A DNA stretch of 64,000 bases from Acetobacter oryzifermentans (GTDB lineage: Bacteria > Pseudomonadota > Alphaproteobacteria > Acetobacterales > Acetobacteraceae): assembly GCF_001628715.1 (NCBI RefSeq), contig NZ_CP011120.1:620001-684000 (forward strand), read 5' to 3'. A program made the translations under genes and the position numbers. Each line of letters begins with the position of its first letter. Position 1 is the first letter of the stretch. Below the pieces are notes generated by a model. It made no database searches. It worked only from the letters and a program-made list of their open reading frames with translations, and was not told the origin of the DNA. This document shows positions 1 through 8,225 of this stretch, piece after piece.

Positions 1-460
1 GCGGCGGAGCGATGTCATTCGCATGGGGCCTGCACGCGTGAAGAACGGCAGCATTGAAGTGGTGCAGATCAAGACGGGCAAATACCTGCTGATACCTATG
101 CACCCGGATCTAGCAGAAGTGCTGAGTGCCCATGAGCACCCAGGCGAGGCATTTCTTATTACCCAGACAGGCCAGCCCTTTGCATCAGGCAATGCGTTTT
201 ATAATTGGTTCAAGGAATGCGCCATCAAGGCAGGTGTGCAGGCAAAGCTCGGCCCGCATGGACTGCGCAAGGCAGCAGCTCGGCGCTTGGCTGAAGCTGG
301 ATGCACGCCATCAGAAATTCAGGCCATTACCGGCCATAACACACTCTCAGAAGTGGAGCGTTACACTAGGGAAGCCAATCAGAAATTGCTGGCTGAATCT
401 GCATGGAAAAAGCTGGGAAGTATGCGGCCCGAACGACCTGATAACGGTAAGAAAACATAA
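1..460 (+). CDS. Tyrosine recombinase/integrase, C-terminal part (5' end outside window)
   Basis: The reading frame is open from base 2, so the gene begins upstream of the window. The visible part is the C-terminal catalytic domain of a phage-type integrase: an HGLRK box (second catalytic Arg), a TGH box (catalytic His) and the RYTR tyrosine nucleophile near the end, in the usual order. Family knowledge says such enzymes cut and rejoin DNA at att sites. It reads toward a tRNA-Ala gene about 0.7 kb away whose 3' end faces it, the usual arrangement at the edge of an integrated island lying to the left. No frameshift is visible in this part. The first catalytic Arg would lie upstream and cannot be checked. 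Confidence 0.9.
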   Translation, partial: RRSDVIRMGPARVKNGSIEVVQIKTGKYLLIPMHPDLAEVLSAHEHPGEAFLITQTGQPFASGNAFYNWFKECAIKAGVQAKLGPHGLRKAAARRLAEAGCTPSEIQAITGHNTLSEVERYTREANQKLLAESAWKKLGSMRPERPDNGKKT

Positions 461-502
461 GGAAGTAAGAACATTAATATATTCTTACTTCCTATATGCT
501 GC

Positions 503-898
503 TTAGTTAAGCACGCCCGTGCCGGTCACTGTTTTGGAGCTAGCCATTGTGTGGTGCAGCACTTTGTCACCATCAAAGATAATAGCAAGCTGCTTTGACG
601 TGCCATGGTTGCGAGAGCCAAAGTAAGCCATGCCAGGAACGAAATTGATGCCATCCACAGAACTATGCACCATTTCGTATTTCCAGATTTCTTTGCCGCT
701 ATCCGTATAGTTGACGTTCAGCGGATCACCGAACATTTGTTTTACCTGTTCTTTTGTGGTTACACCGTCAATAATTTTTGCATCTACAGAAGCCTGAGTT
801 TCGTTTTTTAGTGTTTTATTGCCGCTGTTGGAGCAAGCTACTGTTGCCATTGGCAGCAAAAGGACGCTCAGCATTACGGCCATTTTAATTTTCGACAC
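503..898 (-). CDS. SmpA/OmlA (BamE)-like small lipoprotein
   Basis: 131 aa with an N-terminal hydrophobic signal ending in a lipobox (ATVAC, Cys at about residue 22), so it is probably a lipidated envelope protein. The segment TTKEQVKQMFGDP followed by a W-x-Y strand resembles the BamE/SmpA-OmlA fold, in which a helix precedes a short beta sheet. In E. coli BamE assists outer-membrane protein assembly, but many paralogues with this fold have no known job, and this one sits beside an integrase, so it may be island cargo. It is AT-richer than the neighbouring chromosomal genes, which fits horizontal transfer. Lipoprotein call is firm; function is inference. Confidence 0.75.
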   Translation of the reverse strand: MSKIKMAVMLSVLLLPMATVACSNSGNKTLKNETQASVDAKIIDGVTTKEQVKQMFGDPLNVNYTDSGKEIWKYEMVHSSVDGINFVPGMAYFGSRNHGTSKQLAIIFDGDKVLHHTMASSKTVTGTGVLN

Positions 899-1163
899 TT
901 TTTACATCTTTCTGATATAGAATTACAACGTACGGCGACTTCTATGCCTTAGACGTATGACTTTTGCAATAAATACGCATAAAAAGAATGAACATATAAT
1001 AATGTGACATATTACTTTATTGCGAGAGAGTATTACGTACAACGCGAAGTGCCGAAAAATGCTCTAAATAAGCTTAGATCAAGAGGCGGTGTGAAAACTT
1101 TGTGAAGAAAGTTTACACTTTTCACCAAAAAACCCAATAAAAACAAGGGGTTGAACAGGAGGG

Positions 1164-1239
1164 TGGTGGAGCTGAGGGGAATCGAACCCCTGACCTCCTC
1201 ATTGCGAACGAGGCGCTCTCCCATCTGAGCTACAGCCCC
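1164..1239 (-). tRNA. tRNA-Ala (anticodon CGC), CCA encoded
   Basis: The minus strand folds as a complete 76-nt tRNA. The acceptor stem is GGGGCTG paired with CAGCTCC (one G-U), the D arm carries GTAGCTCAG, the anticodon loop is TTCGCAA giving anticodon CGC (reads the Ala codon GCG), the T loop is GGTTCGATTCC, and the encoded 3' end is ACCA. Its 3' end points toward the integrase fragment at the left edge, so it is the likely integration target. Confidence 0.95.
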
Positions 1240-1307
1240 GCCTGTTCCGTGATTTTTGGGTGTATAGGGCTTACCAATTCGCTGTCAAGCTGTATTGTAG
1301 GTGTCTG

Positions 1308-1670
1308 ATGGCAGACATGCGGGCATGCCATAAGGGTGTGTTCGGTTTTTTAGCAAGGCAGGATTTGGCGTTCGTGTTTTTCGTTTTCATGCTGTTGATG
1401 CGGCTTTTGGAACTGTATAGCTGGGTGCTTCTGGCAGCCTGTATTTTTGTAAACCTGTATGCCTTTGGCATTCTGGATAGCCGCAACCAGATTGTCTGGA
1501 AAATAGGCGTGTTTCTGGAACGGATAACAGAACCCGTGCTGGCCCCCGTGCGGCGTATGCTGCCAATGCCGGGCGGCATGGACTTTAGCCCAATGGTGGT
1601 GCTGCTGATTATCCAGTATGTGCTACAGCCGGGGCTTGTCAGCCTGTTTCGTGCGCTGATGTCTCATTAA
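1308..1670 (+). CDS. YggT family membrane protein
   Basis: A hydrophobic protein with two membrane segments separated by a loop containing ERITEPVLAPVRRMLP, the family's signature (E-P-x-L-x-P-x-R) before the second membrane helix. YggT proteins are small inner-membrane proteins linked to osmotic shock tolerance or cell-division/photosystem assembly in different organisms. The open frame reaches back to 1260. I chose the Met at 1308, but the conserved part starts only around the Met at 1389 (MLLMRLLELYS), so the true start could be there, giving the usual family length near 95 aa. It stands alone, close to the tRNA gene. Confidence 0.8.
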   Translation: MADMRACHKGVFGFLARQDLAFVFFVFMLLMRLLELYSWVLLAACIFVNLYAFGILDSRNQIVWKIGVFLERITEPVLAPVRRMLPMPGGMDFSPMVVLLIIQYVLQPGLVSLFRALMSH

Positions 1671-1723
1671 AACGCGCACGGTGGCTGGCGTTAGCCCGGT
1701 TTGTTAAAAACGGAGCAACCGCC

Positions 1724-2122
1724 ATGCCGCATCTTTTTCGCACATTGGGCCTGTTTTGCGCCACCATAGCCGCCACACCCGCGCTGGCGCAGGATACACC
1801 GCCCGCTACATCCGCCCAAATGTACACCGGCAGCATGGCAGGCGGCCAAGGCACCCTTAAACTGGTGCAAACGGGGGATGAAACCTTTGCTGAAGTTTCG
1901 GTTGTGGGGGATACCTGCGCCGGATCAGCCGAGGGCGCAGCCGCCCGCCACGGCACAACATGGGTGGTTACAACAGATCCGGAATATAACGGCCAATCAT
2001 GCCGCATCACCTTCCGCATGGGGGCGCATGGTGTGATAGGGAGCGAGGAGCAAAATTGCGCGCCCTATCATAACGGGGCCTGCGCCTTTACCCATGCGCA
2101 ACTGGCCCGCACGGCGCAGTAA
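1724..2122 (+). CDS. Secreted hypothetical protein
   Basis: 132 aa with a clear signal peptide ending ...ATPALAQ (cleavage about residue 22). The mature part has four cysteines (GDTC, QSCRI, EQNCAP, GACAF) spaced as if for two disulfides, which fits a periplasmic or secreted location. It is followed by a bidirectional terminator. I do not recognise a family. The start is the only Met preceding the signal sequence. Confidence 0.65.
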   Translation: MPHLFRTLGLFCATIAATPALAQDTPPATSAQMYTGSMAGGQGTLKLVQTGDETFAEVSVVGDTCAGSAEGAAARHGTTWVVTTDPEYNGQSCRITFRMGAHGVIGSEEQNCAPYHNGACAFTHAQLARTAQ

Positions 2123-2162
2123 GGCCACCACTTTACACCGCATACCGCACACATGTGGGCAC

Positions 2163-2202
2163 AAAAAAACCGCCGGGCCAATAAGGCTGCGGCGGCTTTT
2201 TT
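2163..2202. terminator. Bidirectional intrinsic terminator
   Basis: CCGCCG (2170-2175) pairs with CGGCGG (2190-2195); runs of A on the left and T on the right allow termination from both sides, serving the secreted protein gene at 1724 and the small membrane protein gene at 2236. Confidence 0.75.
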
Positions 2203-2235
2203 ACAGCATGGCAGGTAAAAACCCGCCAGCCCACA

Positions 2236-2415
2236 TTAGTGGTGAGAAGAAGACGCGTTCGGGTCTTTTTCAATGTGGGTCAGGCTGTAGCTGCACATCA
2301 CAATAACCGGAACAATAAAGGCGATAACAGCAGAGCTCATAGCTGCAACGTTCATGCCCAGGAAGTACAACATCAGATCCAGGCCCAGCAGCGCAATGCA
2401 CAGAAACATGCCCAT
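2236..2415 (-). CDS. Small two-helix membrane protein (59 aa)
   Basis: Read on the minus strand from ATG at 2415, this gives MGMFLCIALLGLDLMLYFL..., a first hydrophobic helix, a short NVAAMSS turn, a second helix ending in VIVMCSYSL, and a polar His-rich tail ending SSSHH. A good ribosome site (AAGGGG) lies about 8 bases upstream, and a terminator follows the stop. It has the look of a genuine small inner-membrane protein. No family is recognised. Confidence 0.6.
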   Translation of the reverse strand: MGMFLCIALLGLDLMLYFLGMNVAAMSSAVIAFIVPVIVMCSYSLTHIEKDPNASSSHH

Positions 2416-2678
2416 CCCAAAAACCCCTTATATAGTGTTCCGGCGGTAAAAGGGTTGCCGGGCCGGTGCCATATCCATGCATCTCAAGCCCCGCAGATTC
2501 CACCGGAATCATGCCAAATCAAAACAGCGTCACACTTACTCTTTTGCCCCGTGTGGTCAACCGCTATCTGGGCATGGCGTTGTGGCGGGTAATGCTGGTC
2601 TGCTTTTGTGCGGGTTGCAGGCTGCGGGGGTGGCCCCAATGTTTAAGGTAGGCTTATGTAACCAAGGATAAGATTTTT

Positions 2679-2867
2679 ATGTCTGAAAAAACAGAAAACC
2701 ATACCCACCACCTGCCATCCGCCACAGATATTAGCCGTGAAATGGAACAGGTAAAGCGGGAATACGATATTGCGCTGAAGGATCGGCCAGAACACGCAAA
2801 AGCTCTGGGTGAACGCCTGCGTAAGCTGGAAGCCCAGTTGCAGGAAGGCGCGCGCGGCAAGGCCTGA
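2679..2867 (+). CDS. Small charged hypothetical protein
   Basis: 62 aa, highly charged and probably all helical: the second half (REMEQVKREYDIALKDRP then ALGERLRKLEAQLQEG) has heptad spacing suggesting a short coiled coil. An AAGGATA ribosome site lies upstream of the ATG. Cytoplasmic, with no membrane segment and no family recognised. The 260 bases before it (2416-2678) hold no convincing gene; a 46-61 codon frame there lacks supporting features. Confidence 0.55.
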   Translation: MSEKTENHTHHLPSATDISREMEQVKREYDIALKDRPEHAKALGERLRKLEAQLQEGARGKA

Positions 2868-2932
2868 ACGCCCTTAACATGCCGGGCCGGGGCACATACC
2901 CCCAGCCCACATAATATATAAAGCGCCCGGCC

Positions 2933-3736
2933 TTAGTGCTGGGCGTTGCTGTTTTGGGCCGCCCCCGTAGCGGGTGTTGCAGCCTGCGCTTTGGCAGCCC
3001 AAGCGGCGGCCACAGCCTGCGGGCCCGTGAGCGTTTGAGAAACCGGAACCGCCTGTGTTGCCGCGCCTGCCTGCGCTGCGGGCGTGGCGGCGGAGGAGGG
3101 CGCGCCAGCAGAATCTGGCCGTGGGTTGAGGATACGTTGCGGTTCTGGCTGTTCATAAACCGAATGCAGCGCACGCCTTTGGGCTTCTATGCTGGGTTCA
3201 TGAAAAGCCGAAACCGGGCCAAACCCAATCAACCTGTCATGGAACCGATTGGTGGAGGCCACGGGGGAGCGAATGCAGCCTTTTACAACCGTAGAGCACG
3301 CGCCATCCGTGCCAATCATGCGGTCATTATCGCCGCTGTAGTGCAGGTCATACACACGGCCATCCACCATCCGCAGGCTGGCCACGCAGGTTTTGCCCGC
3401 GCCGCCAAAGGTGGTTTGCGTCATGTTCACAAATGTCTGGAGCGGAAACAGCGAGGAATCGTTGGTGGAAGGCATGTTGACCGAGCGCACATACTGATAA
3501 ACCGTGGTGTGCTCATCTATCTTCTGCGTTTTGTCGGGAATACCCGCGCAGGCCTGTAAATCCTCATTTGTCATGCCAATCACGGCTAACTGGCCCTTAT
3601 GGGCGGTGCGGCTATCTATATATCCGCAGCCTGCCAGCGCGGGCAGCAGCACCAGCGCGGCAAGCCCGCGTGCACGATAAAACAGAGAAGCAGCAGAGGC
3701 AGAAATAGGCAGGGAAGGAAAGGGCAGACCGGTCAT
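2933..3736 (-). CDS. Lipoprotein with BamE-like region and Ala/Pro-rich tail
   Basis: 267 aa from ATG at 3736. The N-terminus has a signal with lipobox LAGC (Cys about residue 38). The middle contains GMTNEDLQACAGIPDKTQ, which resembles the helix of SmpA/BamE-type lipoproteins, followed by TTVYQY (strand) and a VDGRVYDLHYSGD segment with paired cysteines. The last 60 residues are low-complexity Ala, Gln and Pro. It lies 29 bases after the DUF1275 gene on the same strand and is probably cotranscribed. The open frame extends further upstream, but the lipobox position favours this Met. Likely an envelope lipoprotein; role unknown. Confidence 0.7.
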   Translation of the reverse strand: MTGLPFPSLPISASAASLFYRARGLAALVLLPALAGCGYIDSRTAHKGQLAVIGMTNEDLQACAGIPDKTQKIDEHTTVYQYVRSVNMPSTNDSSLFPLQTFVNMTQTTFGGAGKTCVASLRMVDGRVYDLHYSGDNDRMIGTDGACSTVVKGCIRSPVASTNRFHDRLIGFGPVSAFHEPSIEAQRRALHSVYEQPEPQRILNPRPDSAGAPSSAATPAAQAGAATQAVPVSQTLTGPQAVAAAWAAKAQAATPATGAAQNSNAQH

Positions 3737-3765
3737 TACTCTTGTTCGTAAAAGGGTGGGGGTGT

Positions 3766-4458
3766 TTAGGGCGGTGTGTTGTGGGCTTCGGCGCGGGCAA
3801 TGTCCAGATACAGCAAAATCAGCAGGGGCAGGGGCCAGATAAAGGGGAGCGGCACATGCCACGCCATGGCTAGGGTGCCACACAGAGCCCCCGCAGCAAA
3901 CCCCAGCCACGAAAGCCCCGGCAGCAGGGCCGCCCCGGGTGCGGGCGGTTTAACCGTGCTGCCCGGCCAGCGCGCAGCCAGTGATGTAGCCAGCGCAGAG
4001 GCACATTTCAGCAGGTTGCTGGTGATCACAATGGTTTGGATAGCGGTGCCGGAAAACCGGGCAATTGTTTCACCCTGCACGGCCATAAGGGCGGGCAGCA
4101 GCACAAGGGCCAGCGGGCGGTGCCACGGCGTAAGCATGGCAATTTGCGTGGCCCCCAGCAGCACGCCCACACAGGCTATGCCAATGGCTGCCTGCCAGCG
4201 CAACCGTGCCAGAGTAGCCAGCATGGCCGCTACAAAAAACGTGCCTAAAATTTCCAGCAACAGCAGCGCATGCGGCCAGATGCCCCCAACAAGGGCGGCG
4301 GCCAGATGGGTTGTGTTGCCTGTCATGGCGGAGGCAAACAGCCCGCCCAGATACACAAAGCCCAGCGCATCCACATACCCGGCTAAAAGATCCAGCACCA
4401 AAATGCGCCGCGCAGAAACCCGCACGGAGGAGGAAGAAGAAAGCTCGGCCATATTCAT
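3766..4458 (-). CDS. DUF1275 (YoaK-like) membrane protein
   Basis: 230 aa with about six membrane segments. The signature GYVDALGFVYLGGLFASAM followed by TGNTT is typical of DUF1275, where a motif near the first helix (D-x-x-x-F then M-T-G-N) is conserved. Family members are inner-membrane proteins of unknown transport function. The next gene on this strand starts 29 bases downstream. The upstream 236 bases (4459-4694) are shared with the divergent gene at 4695 and should hold both promoters. Confidence 0.85.
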   Translation of the reverse strand: MNMAELSSSSSVRVSARRILVLDLLAGYVDALGFVYLGGLFASAMTGNTTHLAAALVGGIWPHALLLLEILGTFFVAAMLATLARLRWQAAIGIACVGVLLGATQIAMLTPWHRPLALVLLPALMAVQGETIARFSGTAIQTIVITSNLLKCASALATSLAARWPGSTVKPPAPGAALLPGLSWLGFAAGALCGTLAMAWHVPLPFIWPLPLLILLYLDIARAEAHNTPP

Positions 4459-4694
4459 CCATCAGCATACAAGAACATTACACAAAATCCACCCGCAGCC
4501 TTTGTGCCCGCTGCGTGGCATATAGGCCATTCACAGGGCCGTAAGGCTGTATTTGCGTGCCAATGGGGTGGCCGTAGGTGTGGATATCAGGCATCTATGC
4601 GCAAGTTTATGCGGCATGGCACGCGCGGCGGGCCTTGCTGGCAGGTGGGGTTTTTCCGTATTCTGCGGCCAGACCAAAGCAAGGAACAAAGTAG

Positions 4695-5648
4695 ATGTTG
4701 GGATTCCGTCCTGTTTTTCTGGCGTTGGGGGCCTGCACTGCCCTGTTGGCCGCGCCCCCGGCGGCTTATGCGGCGGAGAAGAACCCTCATTACGGGCTAC
4801 AGATTATGAAGATGCGTCCCGGCCCACCCCCCATGACAGTGGCCACAGCCGCCCCCGGCATTTTGGATTACGATGGCATACCCACCGTATTGGGCACAAA
4901 TGCGGCCAATGTGGGCGGGCTGATGTATTTTTGCTACCACAACAAGCTGATAACAGACACCACGGTAAACATGCTGGGGCGGGAACTGGCAAAACTGCCG
5001 GATGTCCGCAATTCGTCCGATTACGCATGGGGTGGCATTGGCATGCTGCGTCTTGGCCCAGACCAGATGTTTGATACCCGCACCCTAAACCGAGACCAGC
5101 GTGAGGCCGTATGCTCCCGCACCGCCCTTATGGGGCCGGATCTGCTTAAGGCCGCCCGCAATGGTGATGCCGCGCCAAGCATAGATAACCAGCGGGCATC
5201 GGATGAAAAACCAAGATGGCCGTCCGCTCCCCCGCCGCCTATCCGTGCCACAGCCCCCGTTGCCGCTGCGGCGGCTGTTCCCGCAGGTGTGGCCGCCACA
5301 CCTAAGATAACAGCGCCAGCGCGTGCGGTTTCGGCCCCTGTTGCGCGTGTGGCACCACCGCGCCCGGCTGTATCTGCCCCGGCTTATGTGGCCCCGCGTG
5401 CCGTGGCTGCCACGCCGCATGTGGCGGCCCCTGCTGTATCTGCCCCTGCGCCGAAGGTTGTTTCTGCTCCGCCACCGGCTGTTATGGCCCCCACACCCGC
5501 GCCAGCACCCAAGCCAGTGCCCTATACGCCGCTGCCCTCGCAGCAGGCTATTCAGGATGACGTGGCGCAAAAGGCCGAAGCGCGAGAAGCCGCAGCACAG
5601 GCCGAATTTGCCCGTCAGGCGGCATCTCAGGCCGGAGCTGTGCGGTAA
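4695..5648 (+). CDS. Periplasmic hypothetical protein with long Ala/Pro-rich tail
   Basis: 317 aa with a signal peptide ending AAYAAEKN. Residues about 30-165 form the folded part, including YFCYHNKLITDTTVNMLG and a late cysteine (AVCSR), which could bridge. From about residue 175 to 290 the sequence is a proline/alanine/valine repeat with recurring VSAP and VAP units, which would make an extended linker spanning the periplasm, and it ends in a short charged helix. Such tails occur in envelope proteins that reach the cell wall. I do not recognise the folded domain. Codon use is similar to neighbours. Confidence 0.6.
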   Translation: MLGFRPVFLALGACTALLAAPPAAYAAEKNPHYGLQIMKMRPGPPPMTVATAAPGILDYDGIPTVLGTNAANVGGLMYFCYHNKLITDTTVNMLGRELAKLPDVRNSSDYAWGGIGMLRLGPDQMFDTRTLNRDQREAVCSRTALMGPDLLKAARNGDAAPSIDNQRASDEKPRWPSAPPPPIRATAPVAAAAAVPAGVAATPKITAPARAVSAPVARVAPPRPAVSAPAYVAPRAVAATPHVAAPAVSAPAPKVVSAPPPAVMAPTPAPAPKPVPYTPLPSQQAIQDDVAQKAEAREAAAQAEFARQAASQAGAVR

Positions 5649-5682
5649 TACGCGCCCACCACAGCGCCAACACACACATCAG

Positions 5683-5713
5683 GCCCGCTGGCAGCCGCGC
5701 TGGCGGGCTTTTG
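5683..5713 (+). terminator. Intrinsic terminator
   Basis: GCCCGC (5683-5688) pairs with GCGGGC (5703-5708), followed by TTTT. It ends the gene at 4695. The rest of the spacer to 5955 holds no gene; it is AT-richer and probably carries the promoter of the next gene. Confidence 0.6.
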
Positions 5714-5955
5714 CGTTGCAAGCCATGCTAAAAAGGGGATGCGTGCCTGTTTTAATAGAACAGCTTAAACAAAGTTTTAAGTACACAGGCCACCGCATAG
5801 CAAACGCCCCGGTATTCTGCCTTGGCCCATATTCCGCCACTGTTTGCTGGTTAGTGTGGCGGTGTTGAACAAAGCTGCTGCCATATCTATTTGCTATATA
5901 AGTTTGGCAGATGCCTGCCCCACACCGGCAGGCCATAGGAAAGACGGATAAAAGA

Positions 5956-6342
5956 ATGCGTAAGATTGTAACCCTTGGCCTTGCAACCCTTATGGCTGCC
6001 ACCATTGGCACCGCCGCAAACGCCAGCGAACCGGGCGGCTGCCTGAAGTATGGCGCCGCTGGTGCCGTGGGTGGCCATATGGCCAACCATCATGGTGTGC
6101 TGGGTGCGGCTGCGGGGTGTGCCGCGGGCATGTATCGTCGGCACGAATACCGTAAGGAAGCCCGCGCCAAGGCCGCGCTGTATGATAAGGAACACCCCGG
6201 CTCAAAGGGTACGTATCAGCAAAAAGCCACGGCGTATGATGTAGAACATTCCACCACCCCCGGCACCATGCAGCCCACCCAGCAGCCTAACGGTGCCCCG
6301 CAGGGGGGTGAAGCTCAGCCAGAAGGCGCACAGCACCTGTAA
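5956..6342 (+). CDS. Secreted small protein with Gly/Ala-rich segment
   Basis: 128 aa from ATG 5956; the signal peptide runs MRKIVTLGLATLMAA to ANASEPG. The mature start (GAAGAVGGHMANHHGVLG then AAAGCAAGM) has small-residue periodicity resembling glycine-zipper segments that insert in or lie against membranes, followed by a basic helix (RRHEYRKEARAKAALYDKE) and a polar Gln/Pro tail. Exported, exact role unknown. A strong terminator follows. Confidence 0.6.
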   Translation: MRKIVTLGLATLMAATIGTAANASEPGGCLKYGAAGAVGGHMANHHGVLGAAAGCAAGMYRRHEYRKEARAKAALYDKEHPGSKGTYQQKATAYDVEHSTTPGTMQPTQQPNGAPQGGEAQPEGAQHL

Positions 6343-6388
6343 TATGTTGCGGCTTATGCCCACCAGTATCTGGGCTTAAAATGCAAAG

Positions 6389-6441
6389 CGGCCCCGCTGC
6401 CTTGCCCCATATGCGGGGTGTAGGCAGCGGGGCCGTTTTTT
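6389..6441 (+). terminator. Strong intrinsic terminator
   Basis: A perfect 13-bp stem, CGGCCCCGCTGCC (6389-6401) with GGCAGCGGGGCCG (6423-6435), is followed by TTTTTT. The loop contains a second small inverted repeat (CCCC ATATG CGGGG). It separates the gene at 5956 from the convergent CHRD gene. Confidence 0.85.
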
Positions 6442-6461
6442 ATGCGCGGGGGCAAAGTTTA

Positions 6462-6962
6462 TTAGGTGCGGTTGGGGTCTGTGTGTGCTGTGTCTCCATT
6501 ATAAGGAGATGTTAGCTGTGCGCGGGCTTCCCCCTTGGGGTAGGCGGCGGTGTGCAGGTTGAGGTACATCTTGCCATCATGCAGGGCTTTTTCCTGATCT
6601 GCCGTTAAAATGGCGGTGCCAGAAAACGGGCTTTTAAACGGGCCTTTCAGGGTGATCATATGGCCTGCTTCCTGCCCCGGATCTGCTGGCCCATGAAAAT
6701 GCGCCACCGTAACCTGCCCGCTTAGCCCATCCCACGTAATGGTGTAGCGCAGCTCATGCGTGGAAGGGAAAAACACCGCATCCACCTTGCCAGTTGGGTG
6801 GGATGTTGCGTTGTGTTCGGCTGTAAAATCGCCACCAAACCGTTCGCTGCGTTCAGCATGCGCGGTGGAAACCAGCGCACTTACAGCCGCCGGAACCACT
6901 GTAACCGCAAGCGTGACACCCAAAGCCACCTTGCGAAACACTTTTTTGCTGGCTGAAATCAT
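6462..6962 (-). CDS. CHRD-domain exported protein
   Basis: 166 aa from ATG 6962, with a signal peptide ending STAHAER. The rest matches a CHRD domain: LRYTITWDGLSGQVTVAHFH with the conserved H-F-H-G-P, then GPFKSPFSGTAILT, the L-x-x-G-x-x-Y-L-N-L-H-T strand, and P-x-G-E-x-R-A-Q near the end. CHRD domains are found in chordin and in many bacterial secreted proteins; the bacterial function is unknown. The open frame extends upstream to 7187, but the signal peptide and position favour the chosen start. It is next to another envelope gene transcribed in the same direction. Confidence 0.85.
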   Translation of the reverse strand: MISASKKVFRKVALGVTLAVTVVPAAVSALVSTAHAERSERFGGDFTAEHNATSHPTGKVDAVFFPSTHELRYTITWDGLSGQVTVAHFHGPADPGQEAGHMITLKGPFKSPFSGTAILTADQEKALHDGKMYLNLHTAAYPKGEARAQLTSPYNGDTAHTDPNRT

Positions 6963-7190
6963 ACGAAAGCGCCCTTTCAAACATAAAAACATCTGTGCGA
7001 TAGGCCTATAACGGCCCGCTCTGGCAGAGGTTCCTGCGCTAAAGGGCGGGCAAAGGCACGTATTTGCATTACTTGCTGCCAATATGGGGTTGGCCAGCCT
7101 TGTGTTGTAGGCCCGCAATCTCTCACGCTCGCGTGATACATAAAGGGGCCAGCCCGCCGCCCCAAAAAGGCGCGGCACAAGGCGCAAGGG

Positions 7191-8021
7191 TTAGAACACC
7201 TGCCGCAAACGGATGGTTTTGCCGCCGGAGGTTTGCAGCACAAGGTGTGTGCCATCTGTTGTCCAGCCGGTTACGCTGTTCAGCAATGGGCTAAAGGTGT
7301 TTGCAATGTCATTCTGTTTGCCAAGGCAGGCCATGCGCGTGCTCATGCTGCCCACAGGCGTGGCTTTTACGCTGCCCTTTGGCCCAAACACCAACCCGCC
7401 CACATAGCGGTTGCAGCCATCGGAACCAGAAATCTTGCCCGTATCGTTAATGTCTAGCGTGGGGGCAAACATATCTGCGGCTGGGTTGGGGTTTTCATCC
7501 GTGGCGCTATCATCTGTGTCGGGCACAAAATTGCCGCTACGCAGCTTGCGGCCATCCATAGCCGTAACCACCCAGCGCGTATTGTTTAAACTGGTGGGGG
7601 GCACAAGGGCGCCACCGCAGCCCCGCAAGGTTTTGGTGGCGGTTGTAAGGGTTACGGTATCTGTAAACACTTGGCCGGTCATGTTATCTGTGCAGGCAGA
7701 TGTGGTCAGGGCGGCTTTTATATCCGATGCCTCGTAATACCGTGTGCCACCTTCAGAATAAGCGTGGCGGATCACGCGGGCCATGCGCGGGCCATCCGGT
7801 GTTTCAACAGAAAGCGCGCCATCAGCCAGTGTCATGTTCCAGAAGGGTGCGTTCCCGCGGGCTTCATACACATCTTTGGGGCCGGTGGCGGCTACCGGGG
7901 CTTCCTTGCCTTCTGGCGTGGTGGTGGTGCGGGGTTCTGCACAGCCAGCCAGCACCGCGCCCGCAGCGCACAGCGCAAAAAGGCCGGAGCGGAAAAAAGG
8001 GGCGGAAAAGCGCATGGCCAA
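7191..8021 (-). CDS. META-domain lipoprotein (HslJ-like)
   Basis: 276 aa. The signal ends in a lipobox (VLAGC, Cys about residue 26; a second possible Met two codons in changes little). Residues about 50-135 match the lipoprotein domain often preceding META, beginning YEARGNAPFWNMTLAD and containing a cysteine pair. Residues about 145-270 are a META/HslJ domain with the LNNTRWVVTAMDGR start, the signature G-S-D-G-C-N-R-Y-x-G-x-x and the late M-A-C-L motif. HslJ-type proteins are outer-membrane-associated and linked to antibiotic and heat resistance in E. coli. Divergent from the Hint gene at 8226, sharing an approximately 200-base AT-rich spacer. Confidence 0.85.
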   Translation of the reverse strand: MAMRFSAPFFRSGLFALCAAGAVLAGCAEPRTTTTPEGKEAPVAATGPKDVYEARGNAPFWNMTLADGALSVETPDGPRMARVIRHAYSEGGTRYYEASDIKAALTTSACTDNMTGQVFTDTVTLTTATKTLRGCGGALVPPTSLNNTRWVVTAMDGRKLRSGNFVPDTDDSATDENPNPAADMFAPTLDINDTGKISGSDGCNRYVGGLVFGPKGSVKATPVGSMSTRMACLGKQNDIANTFSPLLNSVTGWTTDGTHLVLQTSGGKTIRLRQVF

Positions 8022-8225
8022 GTGTCCTTCTACTTCTGTTGCCCCTTGGCAGCACAGGCACGCCGGGCGATGGAAAACGCGTGCGTGTATCTGTGCCGCA
8101 TTATGCCAGAACTGTTAAGGGGCACCTATGCCAGCGGGGCCAGAGGCGCAGAATCATTTGACTCTGAGGTGCGATAATATATAACTAACTCTAACTTTTC
8201 CTTAACAATCATTTAAGAGTACCCC

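Noticed and set aside
2466..2651. 61-codon frame downstream of the small membrane protein
   Set aside because: No ribosome site, unusual composition, and weak evidence of coding.
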